Part shown: piece by piece, positions 33,163 to 44,289 of the stretch
Position numbering within the stretch: position 1 is the stretch's first letter
Layout: each line of letters starts with the position of its first letter
Source of the DNA: Taudactylus pleione
Taxonomy: Eukaryota > Chordata > Amphibia > Anura > Myobatrachidae
Length of the DNA stretch: 64,000 nucleotides
Direction: 5' to 3'
NCBI GenBank assembly: GCA_031769625.1
Contig: JAUIMM010000040.1
Coordinates: 16,621,001-16,685,000, forward strand
Notes under the pieces: generated by a model
What the model was told of the DNA's origin: nothing
Databases searched by the model: none
What the model saw: only the letters and a program-made list of their open reading frames with translations
Position numbers and translations under genes: made by a program

Positions 33163-34371
33163 AGTACATTGAAATAAATCAGAATCAAGTTGTATTGGCC
33201 AAGTATACAAACATATAAAAGGATTTTTTTCTGGTTAGCCACAACTCCCATAAACACAGAAACACTTATACCTTTACATTACACACAACATTAAAAACAA
33301 CAATGCAATAACTACAACTCCTCTATAAATATAAATGTTGAAAGAATCAAAACAATCCTTAAGACCTACTATTCCCCTGGTCCAATGCAAATTACTCAGC
33401 ACAATAACTGCCTGTGGAAAGAAACTGTTCAAATGCCTAGATGTTTTAACCCGGCATGATCTATAACGCCTGCCAGATGGAAGCAATTGAAATAAATCAT
33501 AACCAGGATGCATTTTATCTGCCTAAATTTTACTTGCCTGCCTACCAATTCAGATATAAATCCTGAATAAGGGGAGATCAACACCAATAATTACTGCTTA
33601 AATACCTTCTCTAGTTTGCTCTTCTCCTGTTTTGTGATCGATCCAAACCACACAGTAATCAATGTACAGGACAGACTGAGTTATTGCTGAATAGAAGAGA
33701 TTTAACAATTCCTTCAGCAGATTATACTTCCTAAGCTGTCTAAAAAAATATAACCTTTGCTGAGCCTTCTTCACAATGTCGTCTGTGTTTGACGCCCACT
33801 TGAAGTCCCTGAATATCACAGAACCCAGAAACCTGAAGGTATCCACCACAGACACAACACTGTCAATAATAGTAATCAGTGACACCACAGGAGGATGCCT
33901 CCTGAAATCCACTATAATTTCCACCATTTGTTAAGGATTTAGCTCCAAGTTATTTCGACTGCACCAAAGGGCCAACTGTTCAATCTCTCTTCTTCTATAA
34001 GCAGACTCCTCACCATCCTTGATAAGACCAATGACCGTGATATTGTCCATAAATTTCAAGAGCTTCACAGACGGATAACTCAAGGTGTAATCTTTTGTAT
34101 ATAAAGAAAAAAGCAAGGGAGAAAGAACACATCCTTGGGCAACCCCCGTACTAACTGTCCAAACATTAGATGGAAACTTCCCCAACCTCACATGCTGCTT
34201 CCTATCCTCCAGAAAATTAATAATCCAGTAACAAGTAGCCACTGGAACACCCAAACTAACAAGTTTGGGATAAAATAAACTTTTTGCACTTTTTTGATGC
34301 ACATTTTGCAGTTTTCCAGTTTTCCTTCTAAAATGAATATTCATCTGTTGCCTAATGGTTGGGTAGTCCAT
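33163..34371 (-). mobile_element. Rex1-like LINE, 5'-truncated
   Basis: The reverse transcriptase (separate entry) is followed on the minus strand by a C-terminal LLPSGRRYRS block and a 3' region containing ACTTGGCCAATACAACTTG-like sequence. The 5' side is lost shortly before the multi-hairpin element at 34394. Confidence 0.7.
33274..34371 (-). pseudogene. Rex1-like reverse transcriptase, broken
   Basis: One minus-strand frame runs through this whole interval with only a few stops (33931-33933, 33598-33600 and some beyond). In order: CYWIINFLEDRKQHVRLG, STGVAQGCVLSPLLFSLYT, VKLLKFMDNITVIG, WCSRNNLEL, then after a stop MVEIIVDFRR, FRFLGSVI, KKAQQRLYFFRQLRKYNL, FYSAITQSVL, and finally HPGYDLFQLLPSGRRYRSC. 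This is the RT thumb and C-terminal layout of Rex1/CR1-group LINEs. The catalytic FADD motif reads FMDN, so polymerase activity is lost. The enzyme would prime reverse transcription from nicked DNA. Confidence 0.8.
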
Positions 34372-34393
34372 AGAGTATGTGAGGAAGGACTAT

Positions 34394-34879
34394 GGGCCTC
34401 ATTCAGAGCCGCTCGCAAGCGCATAGCGCTGGCAAGTGGCTTGATGTTTCTGGTCTGCGCATGTGCTGTGTCCGGCATGTGCACGCACTAGCCCCGGCGA
34501 GCGACTAAAGTTCAGTCGCTCCGGGGCTTGCTACAAGACGGGGCGGCTATCGATGGTGAGTGACAGCACGCCCTGTTCTGCAGGTGGGGAGGGGGGGTGG
34601 CTGCACAAATGCAGATGTTCCCTTAGGAATGCCTGGCATTTGTGGGCGGCCCTTCTGACATCACTAGTGATGTCAGTAGTGGACTTCCTGCTCTATTAGA
34701 GCAGCAAGTCCACTCGGGCTCGCGGGAACCGAGACCCTACCCCAGGGTCTCCTCGCAAGCCCGAAGGCCGCGATAATCGTGATGGACTCCAGGCTGCTTG
34801 CACAAGCTGTGGGTGGTCACCCACAGCTTTGTGAGAGGCCTGGAGACAAAAAAAAACACGCCCTGATTCAGAGCGAGTG
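34394..34879. mobile_element. Multi-hairpin GGGCCTGATTCAG element, copy 3 (right end lost)
   Basis: The left end is GGGCCTCATTCAGAGCC. Palindromes: GCGACTAAAGTTCAGTCGC near 34500, CTGACATCACTAGTGATGTCAG at about 34655, a hairpin around GACTTCCTGCTCTATTAGAG, GAGACCCT/AGGGTCTC near 34730 and AGCTGTGGGTGG/CACCCACAGCT near 34806. Like copy 2 it ends at CCCTGATTCAGAGCGAG without the outer arm. Confidence 0.75.
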
Positions 34880-35300
34880 GCTACTACTGTATATGCATTG
34901 AAAGAACACAGTGGTAGGGGCTGTCTTGTTCTCACTCAATTGCAAACTAGATTTGACAGTGAAAATGTGCCTCATAAGTCTGTGTGCACTATTCCTCATA
35001 ATTACAAGAGCTACGCTGTTGCCACTTTATTGGCTGTATGTGTCTAATATTATGTGCATGCCAAATCAATCTTCAGGGCAAATGCATTGTCGCATTCCTT
35101 AATACTGGGACTGTCATACATTATCAAATAAATTAAATTGCTTGATTTCGTCATGAACTGTTGCTATCTGCTTAGTGGTTTAAAATAGGATTGCTTATCA
35201 ATTATATGATATTGGCAAATATTGTAATTTCAAGGTATAAAGATAAAGAACTTCCTATTTTGGGCCTTGCGCAAAGTTGGATGCATTTTATTTAAAACTA
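34880..35300. other. No recognised feature
   Basis: AT-rich sequence; the short frame at 34911-35102 has no motif. Confidence 0.4.
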
Positions 35301-35307
35301 GCGTTTG

Positions 35308-36200
35308 TCCACAGCTTTGATCTTGTGGATGTCTGCTATGGTCTAAATCTTGGATAGATTAGATCTATTTCAAGACGGCATTATTGTACCACTATAATAA
35401 CAGTACACCAATAACCAAGAATCCATAGTTTTCTATTTTATGTAAACCACAAAATCAAATTCAAGGGACAATCAATCTCACAGTCCAGTCAAGTTAATTT
35501 TAGTCAAACAAATGTTATCTTGTAGATCCCAAATCTGTTGCTACTTACAGTAACCTACAATAACACTGTAAGGTTGCAAGTAACATGAGCAGCGACTCTA
35601 TGATATGTAGTATTTGTCTTTTTACACCATCTACTGGATTGACATGTATACTGCAACTTCATGAGTGAAAATAAGCTGCTTGATTAGTGCATAATATATA
35701 CGGTAGTTGGATTTTCCTGAGAAATAGCTCTTGAGACATATATATCTTTGTATTTCTATATGCATACTTATAAAACTATTATATATGTACAGCATACTAG
35801 TGTTTGCCCGCAGCTTCGCTCACAAGGATGTCTGTTATTGCTCAGCAGAACTAAGTTTACAAAGACAGTAGTGCCATCTAATATTGTGATGTATATTTTA
35901 TATTGAAGACATTGATCACAATATTTGCGGTTTTTCCATCAGGGATGAACAAAAAAAGATGATTGGGGCTACTAACTCATGAGCAAGCCATGTAAAGCTG
36001 CCCCTTGGAGTGCAATTTACTGGATTGACATGTATACTGCAACTTCATGGGTCACGATAAGCTGCCTGAATAGTGCATAATATATAGTTAGATTATCCTG
36101 CAAAAAAGATCTTGAGATATATATGTCTATGTATTTCTATATGCATACATATACTGTATAACTGTATGCATTTGGGGTGTGCAATATATGTGTATATTGT
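35308..36200. repeat. Two copies of a GTTTGCCCGCAGCTTCGCTC module
   Basis: The modules start ACTAGCGTTTGTCCACAGC (35308) and ACTAGTGTTTGCCCGCAGC (about 35800). Both continue to CTGGATTGACATGTATACTG, TAGTGCATAATATATA and TATTTCTATATGCATAC. Similar CCCGC(A/G)GCTTCGC words occur at repeat termini in many animals; I do not assign a family. Confidence 0.5.
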
Positions 36201-36444
36201 ATATATACAGATGGGCCCAGCTAGTTTGTTGCTCCATACAGCCATGTAGTGCACCATGTAGTAGCCTTGAGTCGCGCCACTCAGAATGTTTCGTAACGGA
36301 ACATAGCATAGCACTGGAAAAAAGTCATGTCGTGTAATACAACTTTGTGTCCACCAGGTGTCACTTTTCCTAAACTACACAGCGCATGCATCAGATTTTC
36401 AATATACAGATCTGCCAAGCTATTTTGTTGCTCATGGTGTGGCA

Positions 36445-36510
36445 TGAGTCGCGCCATGGACTTGTGGCATGGCGTGCAGGCCTCTGAGTCGCGCCATGGA
36501 CTTGTGGCAT
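36445..36510. repeat. 40-bp tandem repeat
   Basis: GAGTCGCGCCATGGACTTGT followed by GGCAT occurs at 36445 and again at 36485. Confidence 0.8.
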
Positions 36511-36543
36511 ACCGTGGTATTCTTCAACGAAGGATATGCTACG

Positions 36544-36649
36544 GCATGTAATACAGTGCTTAACCGCTGGGTGGCGAGTGCTCCACTGTTGTAATTGCAT
36601 GTAATACAGTGCTTAACCGCTGGGTGGCGAGTGCTCCACTGTTGTAATT
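36544..36649. repeat. Exact 53-bp tandem duplication
   Basis: Two adjacent identical units start GCATGTAATACAGTGCTTAA and end CACTGTTGTAATT. Exact identity suggests a recent event or an assembly artefact. Confidence 0.9.
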
Positions 36650-37029
36650 TGTACTGAATGCCTTGTACTGAATGCCATACTGTTAAACTTACAGTAAATT
36701 GGATGGATATCACATTCACAGCATTTGCAGGTTCGCACAACCAATATTTTTAATGTCACATAATGTACATACAGTACAGTACTGTAACGTACAGTAAGAT
36801 CTTATAACAGGATGCAAATCACTGCACATACAGTATTGTACATATGGTGCAGTAACTGAACAGTAGAGAAGTTGCCCGAGTTGTTATCACGGTATAACCG
36901 ATACTGTAGATTAATGAGATGCACGCACAGCTTTCACTGAGATGGGATGAATTACAGTATGACAATTTTTTTTTTATTAAAAACAGCAGCGGGAGGAGTG
37001 CACAAGGATGAGGCCGCACTGTAGCTGTC

Positions 37030-37095
37030 ATGTGGGCAAGTGGTTAGGTGATCACTTTGGAAGAATTATGGTCCCGGGTTCGATCCCTGGAAAAG
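37030..37095 (+). repeat. tRNA-like module 1
   Basis: A-box-like TGGGCAAGTGGTTAGG and B box GGTTCGATCCC (37077-37087) stand at tRNA spacing. The T arm (CCGGG with CCTGG) pairs with one G-T wobble, but acceptor ends do not pair. It is a polymerase III promoter-like SINE head or tRNA pseudogene. Confidence 0.5.
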
Positions 37096-38189
37096 AATAT
37101 ACTGTACCATATACTGTATATTTTTTTTATTGGCATTGTCTGCTCTGGACACTATAGTGAAACTACTTTAGTAGTGTTGTACTGTAATACTGTAGTGTTG
37201 TTGTTTAAAAGGCTGCTTAAAAGTAAGACATTACAAACTGATTGTGTGGTTAAATAGTGCCAAACTTTCATCAATGTCTGCATTGTGGTGGCTGTCTGCT
37301 TCGAGGGGTTGCAATGGGATTTCATGCACATGCCCAGTGGAGGGGTTACAATGGGATCTGTAACGCTAAGAGAGGGCTCTGTATTTCAAACTGTGCGCCT
37401 AAAACGCAAAACGCAAACATGTGACAACGTAGATGCGGTCTCAGCCTTACACACTATAGCGACGTCTCTTGGACTGTGTCTGAGAGTGGTTTCTGTCTGT
37501 GAGAGAGCTCTCTGTGTTCAAAGCTGACTGTGCATTTGAAGCGCAAAATAGCGTTGCATCGCAAACTTGTGACAATGGTGATGCTGTTCCAACCTGAATG
37601 TTACACAATAGTGATTTCATGACTTCAGAAACAGTCAGTTTGTAATACAGAGACTTCCCTCCCAAACAAAGCCCACTACTGCAGCACTTTCTGAAGTCAT
37701 GAAATGAGTATTGTGTATACTGTAAGTCTCGGACAGTGCAGAATGGCACAAGTGTGAAAATTCAACAGTACTGTAGCAATACAGACAACTGGGCATGCGC
37801 CATGGCATAGCGCTACTTGGTTTATGGCTTGGCTCCACTGGGCATGCGGCACACATTCCATTGTAATTGTAACCCCTCCACTGGGCATGCGCTGACATTG
37901 ACGCAATTTTGCGGTTTAAACGCAGAGTCAGTTTGTAGTACAGAGCCTACTCTCTTTAACAGAGCCCACTACCAGTTGATGGTCATAAAAAATCACTATA
38001 ATGTCCAAGTCTGGGTCAGCGCCGGAATTGACGCAAGTTTGCGTTCTAAGGTACAGTACTGTATGTACAGTAATAAAAATCCAAATTTCGCTGTTTGACT
38101 CCTGAAGCACTGGGCATGCACTCCACATGTACTGTATTGAATACTGAATATTTTAAGTGAAGATTTTAAAAATAATTAAAAAAAACATA

Positions 38190-38270
38190 TTTTCAAGGTC
38201 TCGAACCCACGGAACAAGAAGAGGGGAGAAGCAGTGAGACTAGGCATTAGACCGCTAGGCCACACGCTTC
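38190..38270 (-). repeat. tRNA-like module 2
   Basis: On the minus strand GTGTGGCCTAGCGGTCTAA is followed by GGGTTCGAGACC (38197-38208). The downstream T-rich stretch ends TTTTTAAAATCTTCACT, nearly the same as after module 3. No clear acceptor stem. Confidence 0.5.
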
Positions 38271-38576
38271 ACCCATTACTAGAGTTCTGTAGTTTGTAAA
38301 GTAATGAAACCACTACAATGTCTAAGCCTGGGACAGTGCCGACAGTATTTACATTTGCGCAAGTATGATTTCAACTGCACAGTCAGTGGGTAATACAGAG
38401 CTTAATGATTTCAAACTTTATTAGACATTCTTCTACCACTTTATTATACCGCACATTCCTGATTCCATGTGGAAAACGCTGTAATACTGTATAGTGTACC
38501 GAATCACCGCTTCTGTCAACCAATAATCGGGCAGTGATACAGAACATACCGTACGGTACATTGGAAATCACATGCA

Positions 38577-38718
38577 TGCACTATGTAGTTTAGGAAAAGT
38601 GACACCTGGTGTGCAAAATGTTGTATTACACGTAATGAAATCAGACGCATGCGCTATGTAGTTTAGGAAAAGTGACATCTGGTGGGCAAAAAGTTGTATT
38701 ACACGTAATGACTTTTTT
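38577..38718. repeat. Tandem pair of TAGTTTAGGAAAAGTGACA units
   Basis: Two units of about 68 bp each carry GCATGC, CTATGTAGTTTAGGAAAAG, TCTGGTG or CCTGGTG, and GTTGTATTACACGTAATGA. The inverse of the unit occurs at 36321-36398. Confidence 0.75.
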
Positions 38719-39317
38719 CATTACTAAACTTTCTTTGTGGCGTGACTCATGGCGTGGAGTGTGGCATGCCATGCGTGGCGTGAGAGATAACGCTGTGATG
38801 CCATGTGATAGCTGGGCACATCGGTATAGTACAGCATTTTGGTCATGGAATCAGTGCTGTAGAAGAATGTGTAATAAAGTATTAAATAATAACAGTACAG
38901 TATGCGTGTGAGTCCTGTACTGTTAAAAAAATATATATTTTCTTTGTCTCATGGGCTCAGACAGGGGTCACAGGCATGCACAGCTTTCACTGAGATGTGA
39001 TGAATGTGTTTACATGTACTGTACTAATAAGGCATGACTCAGTAGCGTGAGTGTCTTTTATGCAACTTTTTATCTTCAAATACATTTGAATCACCCAGGG
39101 ATGTGAATTAATAGCACAAGCAGCGTATGCTGATTAAAATAAAATGCAGCATGCCTATGTTCTGTGAGCCAGTGCGGGTGTATCTGCACGTGAAATGTTA
39201 CGTTACAGCATCAGCGACTTTAACACTGCCTGCTATTGACATTGTACACATTGCCTGGTTTAATTCATGCACTTCACATCACATACACGACCGGTGCAGC
39301 TCTCAACATGGCTAATG

Positions 39318-39385
39318 TGTGTGGACTAGTGGTTAAGGTCTACACCTTGCACCTTGGGAGTCTGGGATTCGAATCATGGAAGGTG
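39318..39385 (+). repeat. tRNA-like module 3
   Basis: GTGTGGACTAGTGGTTAAGG (A box) and GGATTCGAATC (B box, 39365-39375) are followed by TTTTTTTTTCTTTAATTTTT and AAATCTTCACT, as after module 2. The shared downstream tail argues for a SINE family rather than separate tRNA pseudogenes. Confidence 0.5.
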
Positions 39386-39484
39386 AGGTTTTTTTTTCTT
39401 TAATTTTTAAATCTTCACTACTGGATTAAAAATAAATAACTTGGTGCTGTGTGAATTCTGTTTTTTATACAAATACATATACAG

Positions 39485-39548
39485 GTCATTGATAGTTAAT
39501 TCCGACGTTTCAATATCCAAACTAGAGATTTTCCTCAGGGGCCATGAC
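39485..39548 (-). ncRNA. Hammerhead ribozyme-like motif
   Basis: On the minus strand the catalytic core reads CTGAGGA, then a helix II (AATCTCT with GGATATT, one mismatch, loop AGTTT), then GAAA and the cleavage triplet GTC. Helix I can form from CC next to the core pairing with GG after GTC, and, beyond an internal loop, GTCAT pairing with ATGAC. Helix III would be only the self-complementary ACGT, so cleavage would need a dimeric arrangement. Penelope-like elements are known to carry such minimal hammerheads. Activity is untested. Confidence 0.6.
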
Positions 39549-40041
39549 AAACATAACATGTACAAACAAGCATTAAATACTCACCCAAGTGCCAGACACC
39601 AGGTGGGAGAGATGACATCACAGCTCTGCGATGCCGCATCAGCGGCCCTCCCACCTCCAACAGCGTCAGGTTACTATAGTGACAGAACCCTACACCAACA
39701 CATATAAAACTAACAAGCAACATGAAAATCAATGTATATTACAATAACGATTGCAACTCTATCATTAGGATTGCAACTCTATCATTAGATCAAACTCTAA
39801 TGGGCACGTATTTATTATAGCATGTGTGCCCCCAAGAAAACTTAATCCAAAAGCAAAAAGTGAAACAATAGAAAACTATGAAAACAAAAGTAGTCTATAA
39901 CCTCAGGATTTAATGAATTAACCTAATAAATTCTCATAAGTAAATGCACCTGCATTATACGAAAGAGAATATTATAAAGGCATATAACTCCAGAAATGCA
40001 GATAACTAATGTGAATCCACAAATTACACCATACAATATGT

Positions 40042-41099
40042 TTACAGAAAACAAGAAAGTACTAAATTTTCATTCAGGCCTAGAGGATACACACAGTTCA
40101 TTTGGTGTATCCATCTCGCCTCTAATTGTAACAAGGACCTATCTCTATCCCCTCCTCCCACTGACATAGGGACTTGATCTATGATTTTATAACTTAAAGT
40201 AGCTAAGGAATGTTTTTTCTCCTTAAAATGTCTTGCGACCGGCTGGTCACAGTCACGTCCATTTAGGGCTAGTCTGATCGCAGACCGGTGCTGTGCCATT
40301 CTCTCACGGAACTGGCAGGTCGTTTTTCCTATATAAAGCAAGCTGCATGGACATCTCATACCAGACACTACATATGTACTAGTGCAGCTCAATATATGTC
40401 GTATGGGAATTTTACGTCCCGAATGGGGATGTAATATGTAGGAACCAGGTTCCATATACCTACACGTTGTACAACCAAGGCATCTATAGCAGCCTGCTTT
40501 TTTACTTAATAAATTACTTTTAATAGTGCAGGAATTATACCCAGTGATGTCATTTTGGACAATATGGTCCTTCAAATTTCGGCCCCTTCTATATCCGTGC
40601 ATTATTTTAGAATCTTTCAACATACTAAGTTGTGGGTCAGAGGTAATGATTGGCCAATACTTTTTTACTGAAGATTTGATAGTATTACTCTCAGTGGTAA
40701 AATTATTGACAAAAATCATTCGCTCTTGGAGGTTCTCTTTAGATTTACCAGATTGCTGTAAACTGGCCTCTCTAGAAATTGCTGAAGCTTTAGACATAGC
40801 ACTAAATCCCTTTTTGAGTAACCCCTTTGCCGGAATTTCTTACACATTGTCTCCATCTATTTTCTCGCTTCAACCTCATCACTCACAATTCTTCTAATCC
40901 TAAGTAGCTGTGAGAAAGGTAAACCTTTCTTTAAAGCCACAGGATGGAAACTAGACGCCTGCAAAAAGTTGTTACGATCCGTTGGTTTAGAAAAAAGATT
41001 AGTTGACAGGGAACTACCATCCCAATTGATTTCCACATCCAGAAAGGGTACTGTCTTCGGATCAATTAGATATGTAAATTTAATGGATCGATATCCCAA
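40042..41099 (-). pseudogene. Penelope-like RT/GIY-YIG protein fragment
   Basis: The upstream part (41099-40857) contains KTVPFLDVEINWDG, LSTNLFSKPTDRNNFLQ and GLPFSQLLRIRRI, the end of a Penelope-type reverse transcriptase. A frameshift separates it from 40797-40042, which has a linker with CYRCLGCTTCRY (a cysteine cluster common in these proteins) and RPI-type strands. The GIY-YIG nuclease follows: CSLLYIGKT, then QFRERMAQHRSAI, PVARHF, a glutamate in LLQLEARWIHQMN and terminal GLNENLVLSCFL. The nuclease would nick the target for reverse transcription. The nuclease frame is open to its natural end over 251 codons, so decay is modest. Confidence 0.85.
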
Positions 41100-41586
41100 A
41101 TTGATAGCACTCGCTCACAGAACATAGGCATGCTGCATATCATTTTAATCAGCAGAAGCTGCTTGTGCTAATGAGATGCATTTTGAGGTAAAAAAGATGC
41201 ACAAAAAGACACTCGGTGCTATTGAGTCACACAGCACTCCTGCGCTATGTGTGGAGCAACTTGTAGCGCACGGAGGATAGATGTATGTGGACTCATCTCT
41301 TTTACTGTGCTGCATAGATGCATATTACTGTACCGAGTCCCAATAAAGCAGCAGTATAGTAGCTTACATTGACCAGAAGACGCACACTAATCATTACATA
41401 ATTACAGAGCAACTGAAGTTCAGTAATTTTAAAGAACTCTACTGAACTCAAAGCATTTCTCTCAACTTTTGTTGTAGAATATCACGGTATGCCACAACAC
41501 AATACAGCCATCACGTAACGTTCCATGGCTCAACACAGGAGGGCTGAATGGCCAGCTATGAGCAACATACTTACTAGCTGGGCCCA

Positions 41587-41590
<4 letters not shown>

Positions 41591-41622
<32 letters not shown>
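41591..41622. repeat. (TA)n microsatellite
   Basis: A TA run beside the inverted terminus described at 36203-41592; the left terminus also adjoins a TATA-rich tract. Confidence 0.9.
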
Positions 41623-41630
<8 letters not shown>

Positions 41631-41639
41631 CATATAGTA

Positions 41640-43950
41640 ATTTTGGACTTGAGGAGCCTGTACAAATTCTGATAAAAAATATTTTTGTCTCCATTGTTCC
41701 CTAAAACTATATTTGTCCCAAAAGAATCATATTTATATACAGCTAGTCATTATTGGCCTGAGGAGCTTGCACACTGCACGTGCCGAGTGTCAAGCATCTG
41801 GTTTTCCTTTATTGCTCCTCTCCCTGATGTCACATTGAGATAATACATATTGTACCTCAGTTTCTTTCTAGGTGACTAAGCTATACAATATTGAAAATGC
41901 AATTCAAATTCATTGAGTGATACAGGCACAAACAGACAAACAAAAATTCAGAAAAAAATTTTCTTTGTACAGACACAACCATTACAACTCCACCATTTTG
42001 TGAGTGACAGCAATCTCATTCTGTGGGAGTACTGAATCTGCAGTTAACCACAGGGTGTGACGGCATACCATATCTGTATTGCGCAAGGAACACGTCCATT
42101 AAGGCATCAGCCTTAATGATTGTAATTTCATTGCTTTTTGAAGTTTGAGTGGCAGAAAATCAATAGGTTTTGTGAAATTTCAGATCATGTCTAAGCAGCC
42201 TTAATGGGACATGTGAAACCATAAGGTTTTTTGTCTATGGAATATATATATATATATATATATATATACACTGTATGTATATCTATGTATACACATACTT
42301 GTATGTATGTATATAAACATACATGGGAAAGATTCAGCGCTTCTTGAGCCAATGTTTACATGTTTCGAATTTGATGTTTAGAATATGTTACGTAAAGATT
42401 ATTACCGTACAAAATAGAAAAAAATAAAAAAACGTGTGGCAGTGAGCAGAATTCCACCCGGGATACGGCATTGACCTGGGAAGAGGATTTATGTGGTCTT
42501 TTCAGAAATCCCTACCTGCCAAGCATTGCAATGCATGCTGCTCCATTGGTAACATAAATAATGCCAAACAAATAAGCAACTCCTATAACTGAAGAGAGTG
42601 AATAATACTTAGGATTCTTTCATTGTTGGCACTAATTGTTGGAATGTAATCATGAGCAGCATCATGGTATATTGTATTTATACACATACTACTATATAGT
42701 ACTAAGCAATGATGAATTTACTGTATTATAGAAACAAAAATATGTAAAAATCACTTGGCTAAATCAAGCATCTATTCATAGTATATTTTTTCCCATGCAA
42801 GTTACATGCTGTGTGATCACAGTGAGATCATCTGAAGTAGCCAAAGTGCCATGTTAAGGTAGCTTCAGGAGTTTCACAAACATAAAACTTTTTCCAGGCA
42901 AAATCAAATGTAGTGGATTAGACGGAGTGCAGAGTATGGAGCTTACGCACTGACAGTACTACTGAGAGGCTTCAGGACACTAGGTCAGCATGTGCATATT
43001 GCAGCATTTAAAAACAGTGGGGACATCTGCTATGTTACTAATGAAGATAATCATCATAGCACCAAATCAGCAACACAGTACAACTTGGCTTATTTATCTT
43101 CTATTAAAAAATATAATATAAAAATCAGATTGCTGGAAAAGAAGTGATAGACTAATGACAATATTTAAAATAGCACAGTGTAATTACAATATTAACATAC
43201 TAAACCTCATATGACATCTAGAGGATAATTTTAATTTCAAATCCCTTATAGTTTACATCATTTATACATTTATATTCATTGTACTTTCATTTAAAGCTGA
43301 ACACTTACTAAAGAAATACAAAAGTATAGAATAGTATATAAGTTAGGTGAATGTAGTGTTTTGTGCATCATCTCATAACAGCACATTGTATGCATGCTTT
43401 CATAAGACTTTATTTATAAACAAATACCTTCATTAATAAAATGATGATGGTAAAATGACTAATTACTGTACAATATTTTAAAAATAAAACATAAATTGAC
43501 TCATCAATTACAAAACCAGAATTACTTTTATACAAATTAAGGAAGAACTTTCCTGCACAAATGTGTCTATAAATAAACTAGCCAGGAGAGTTTCATCTGT
43601 ACTTGTTCATCCAATGGCTGGGGTCATCTATGATAAATTTGGGATGATGATGTAGAGATTCCCTGTGCTATGAATTTTCACATATTTGCTATTGACAGGT
43701 GTGCAGTGTAGAGGGATATCTCAGTGTTCCTACAGGCTCCTATGTTTCCTAGAGCACTATGCAGTATGATGTGTATGATAAGCAATTCTTGTAGCCCTTC
43801 CTTGTATTTGTCTTTTACAATTAAATACACTTTTGGTAAAAATATTGAGTTTCTGAAGGGTCTTGTCTGGAGTGGAATGGAGTGAGAAACTGATCTTTAG
43901 CGCTCCTGCCTAATCTGTCACTTCTATTCTGTTTGCTGCCCTTCAGAGCC
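41640..43950. other. Long AT-rich stretch without recognised genes
   Basis: It contains a (TA)n run at 42242-42269. No reading frame of note or repeat family was recognised. Confidence 0.5.
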
Positions 43951-44289
43951 TTGTACCTTGCCTGTTCTACTCACCAGTTGCTCCTGTTCAGTTCGGCTGC
44001 CATGTGGATCCTGTCAGTGTTATGAATTTGGAAGAGAGGACAACCCTTTTCTGTTGAACATGCTCACTGGCTTCCTGCTTATGTTTCTACTGAGAGTAAT
44101 ATACTTTTTTCTGTACACTAATTATGTTCTTTGGTACCATGTTTTGTGTTTTTCCTGTTTACTGTTCATCCTGTACTGCTGGTGTGAGGGTGGGCTTCCA
44201 TGAGATTCCTTTACTTTATGTTTTGTCACTATGCTCCCTCCGATGCTCCTATGTCTACTACAAAGTCTATAAATGGGGGGTTCTGTCTG

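Larger units (their letters stand above)
39440..41100 (-). mobile_element. Penelope-like element, 5'-truncated
   Basis: The minus strand holds an RT C-terminal fragment, a GIY-YIG endonuclease and, downstream of the stop, a non-coding region with a hammerhead ribozyme core (39485-39548). The RT stops abruptly at 41100, typical of 5' truncation. Confidence 0.8.
36203..41592. mobile_element. Complex region bounded by inverted ATGGGCCCAGCTAG termini
   Basis: TATACAGATGGGCCCAGCTA at 36205 and its complement ending near 41592 point at each other. A second matched pair lies inside: GTGGCATACCGTG near 36503 and its complement near 41480. A further inverted pair, 36321-36398 against 38640-38718, shares ACTTTTCCTAAACTAC and the AGCGCATGC vicinity. 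The interior has TACTGTA-rich DNA, three tRNA-like modules and a Penelope-like element. It may be one large element or overlapping ones. Confidence 0.45.

Noticed and set aside
37030..39385. Three functional tRNA genes
   Set aside because: A and B boxes are present but acceptor stems do not pair and two copies share a SINE-like downstream tail.
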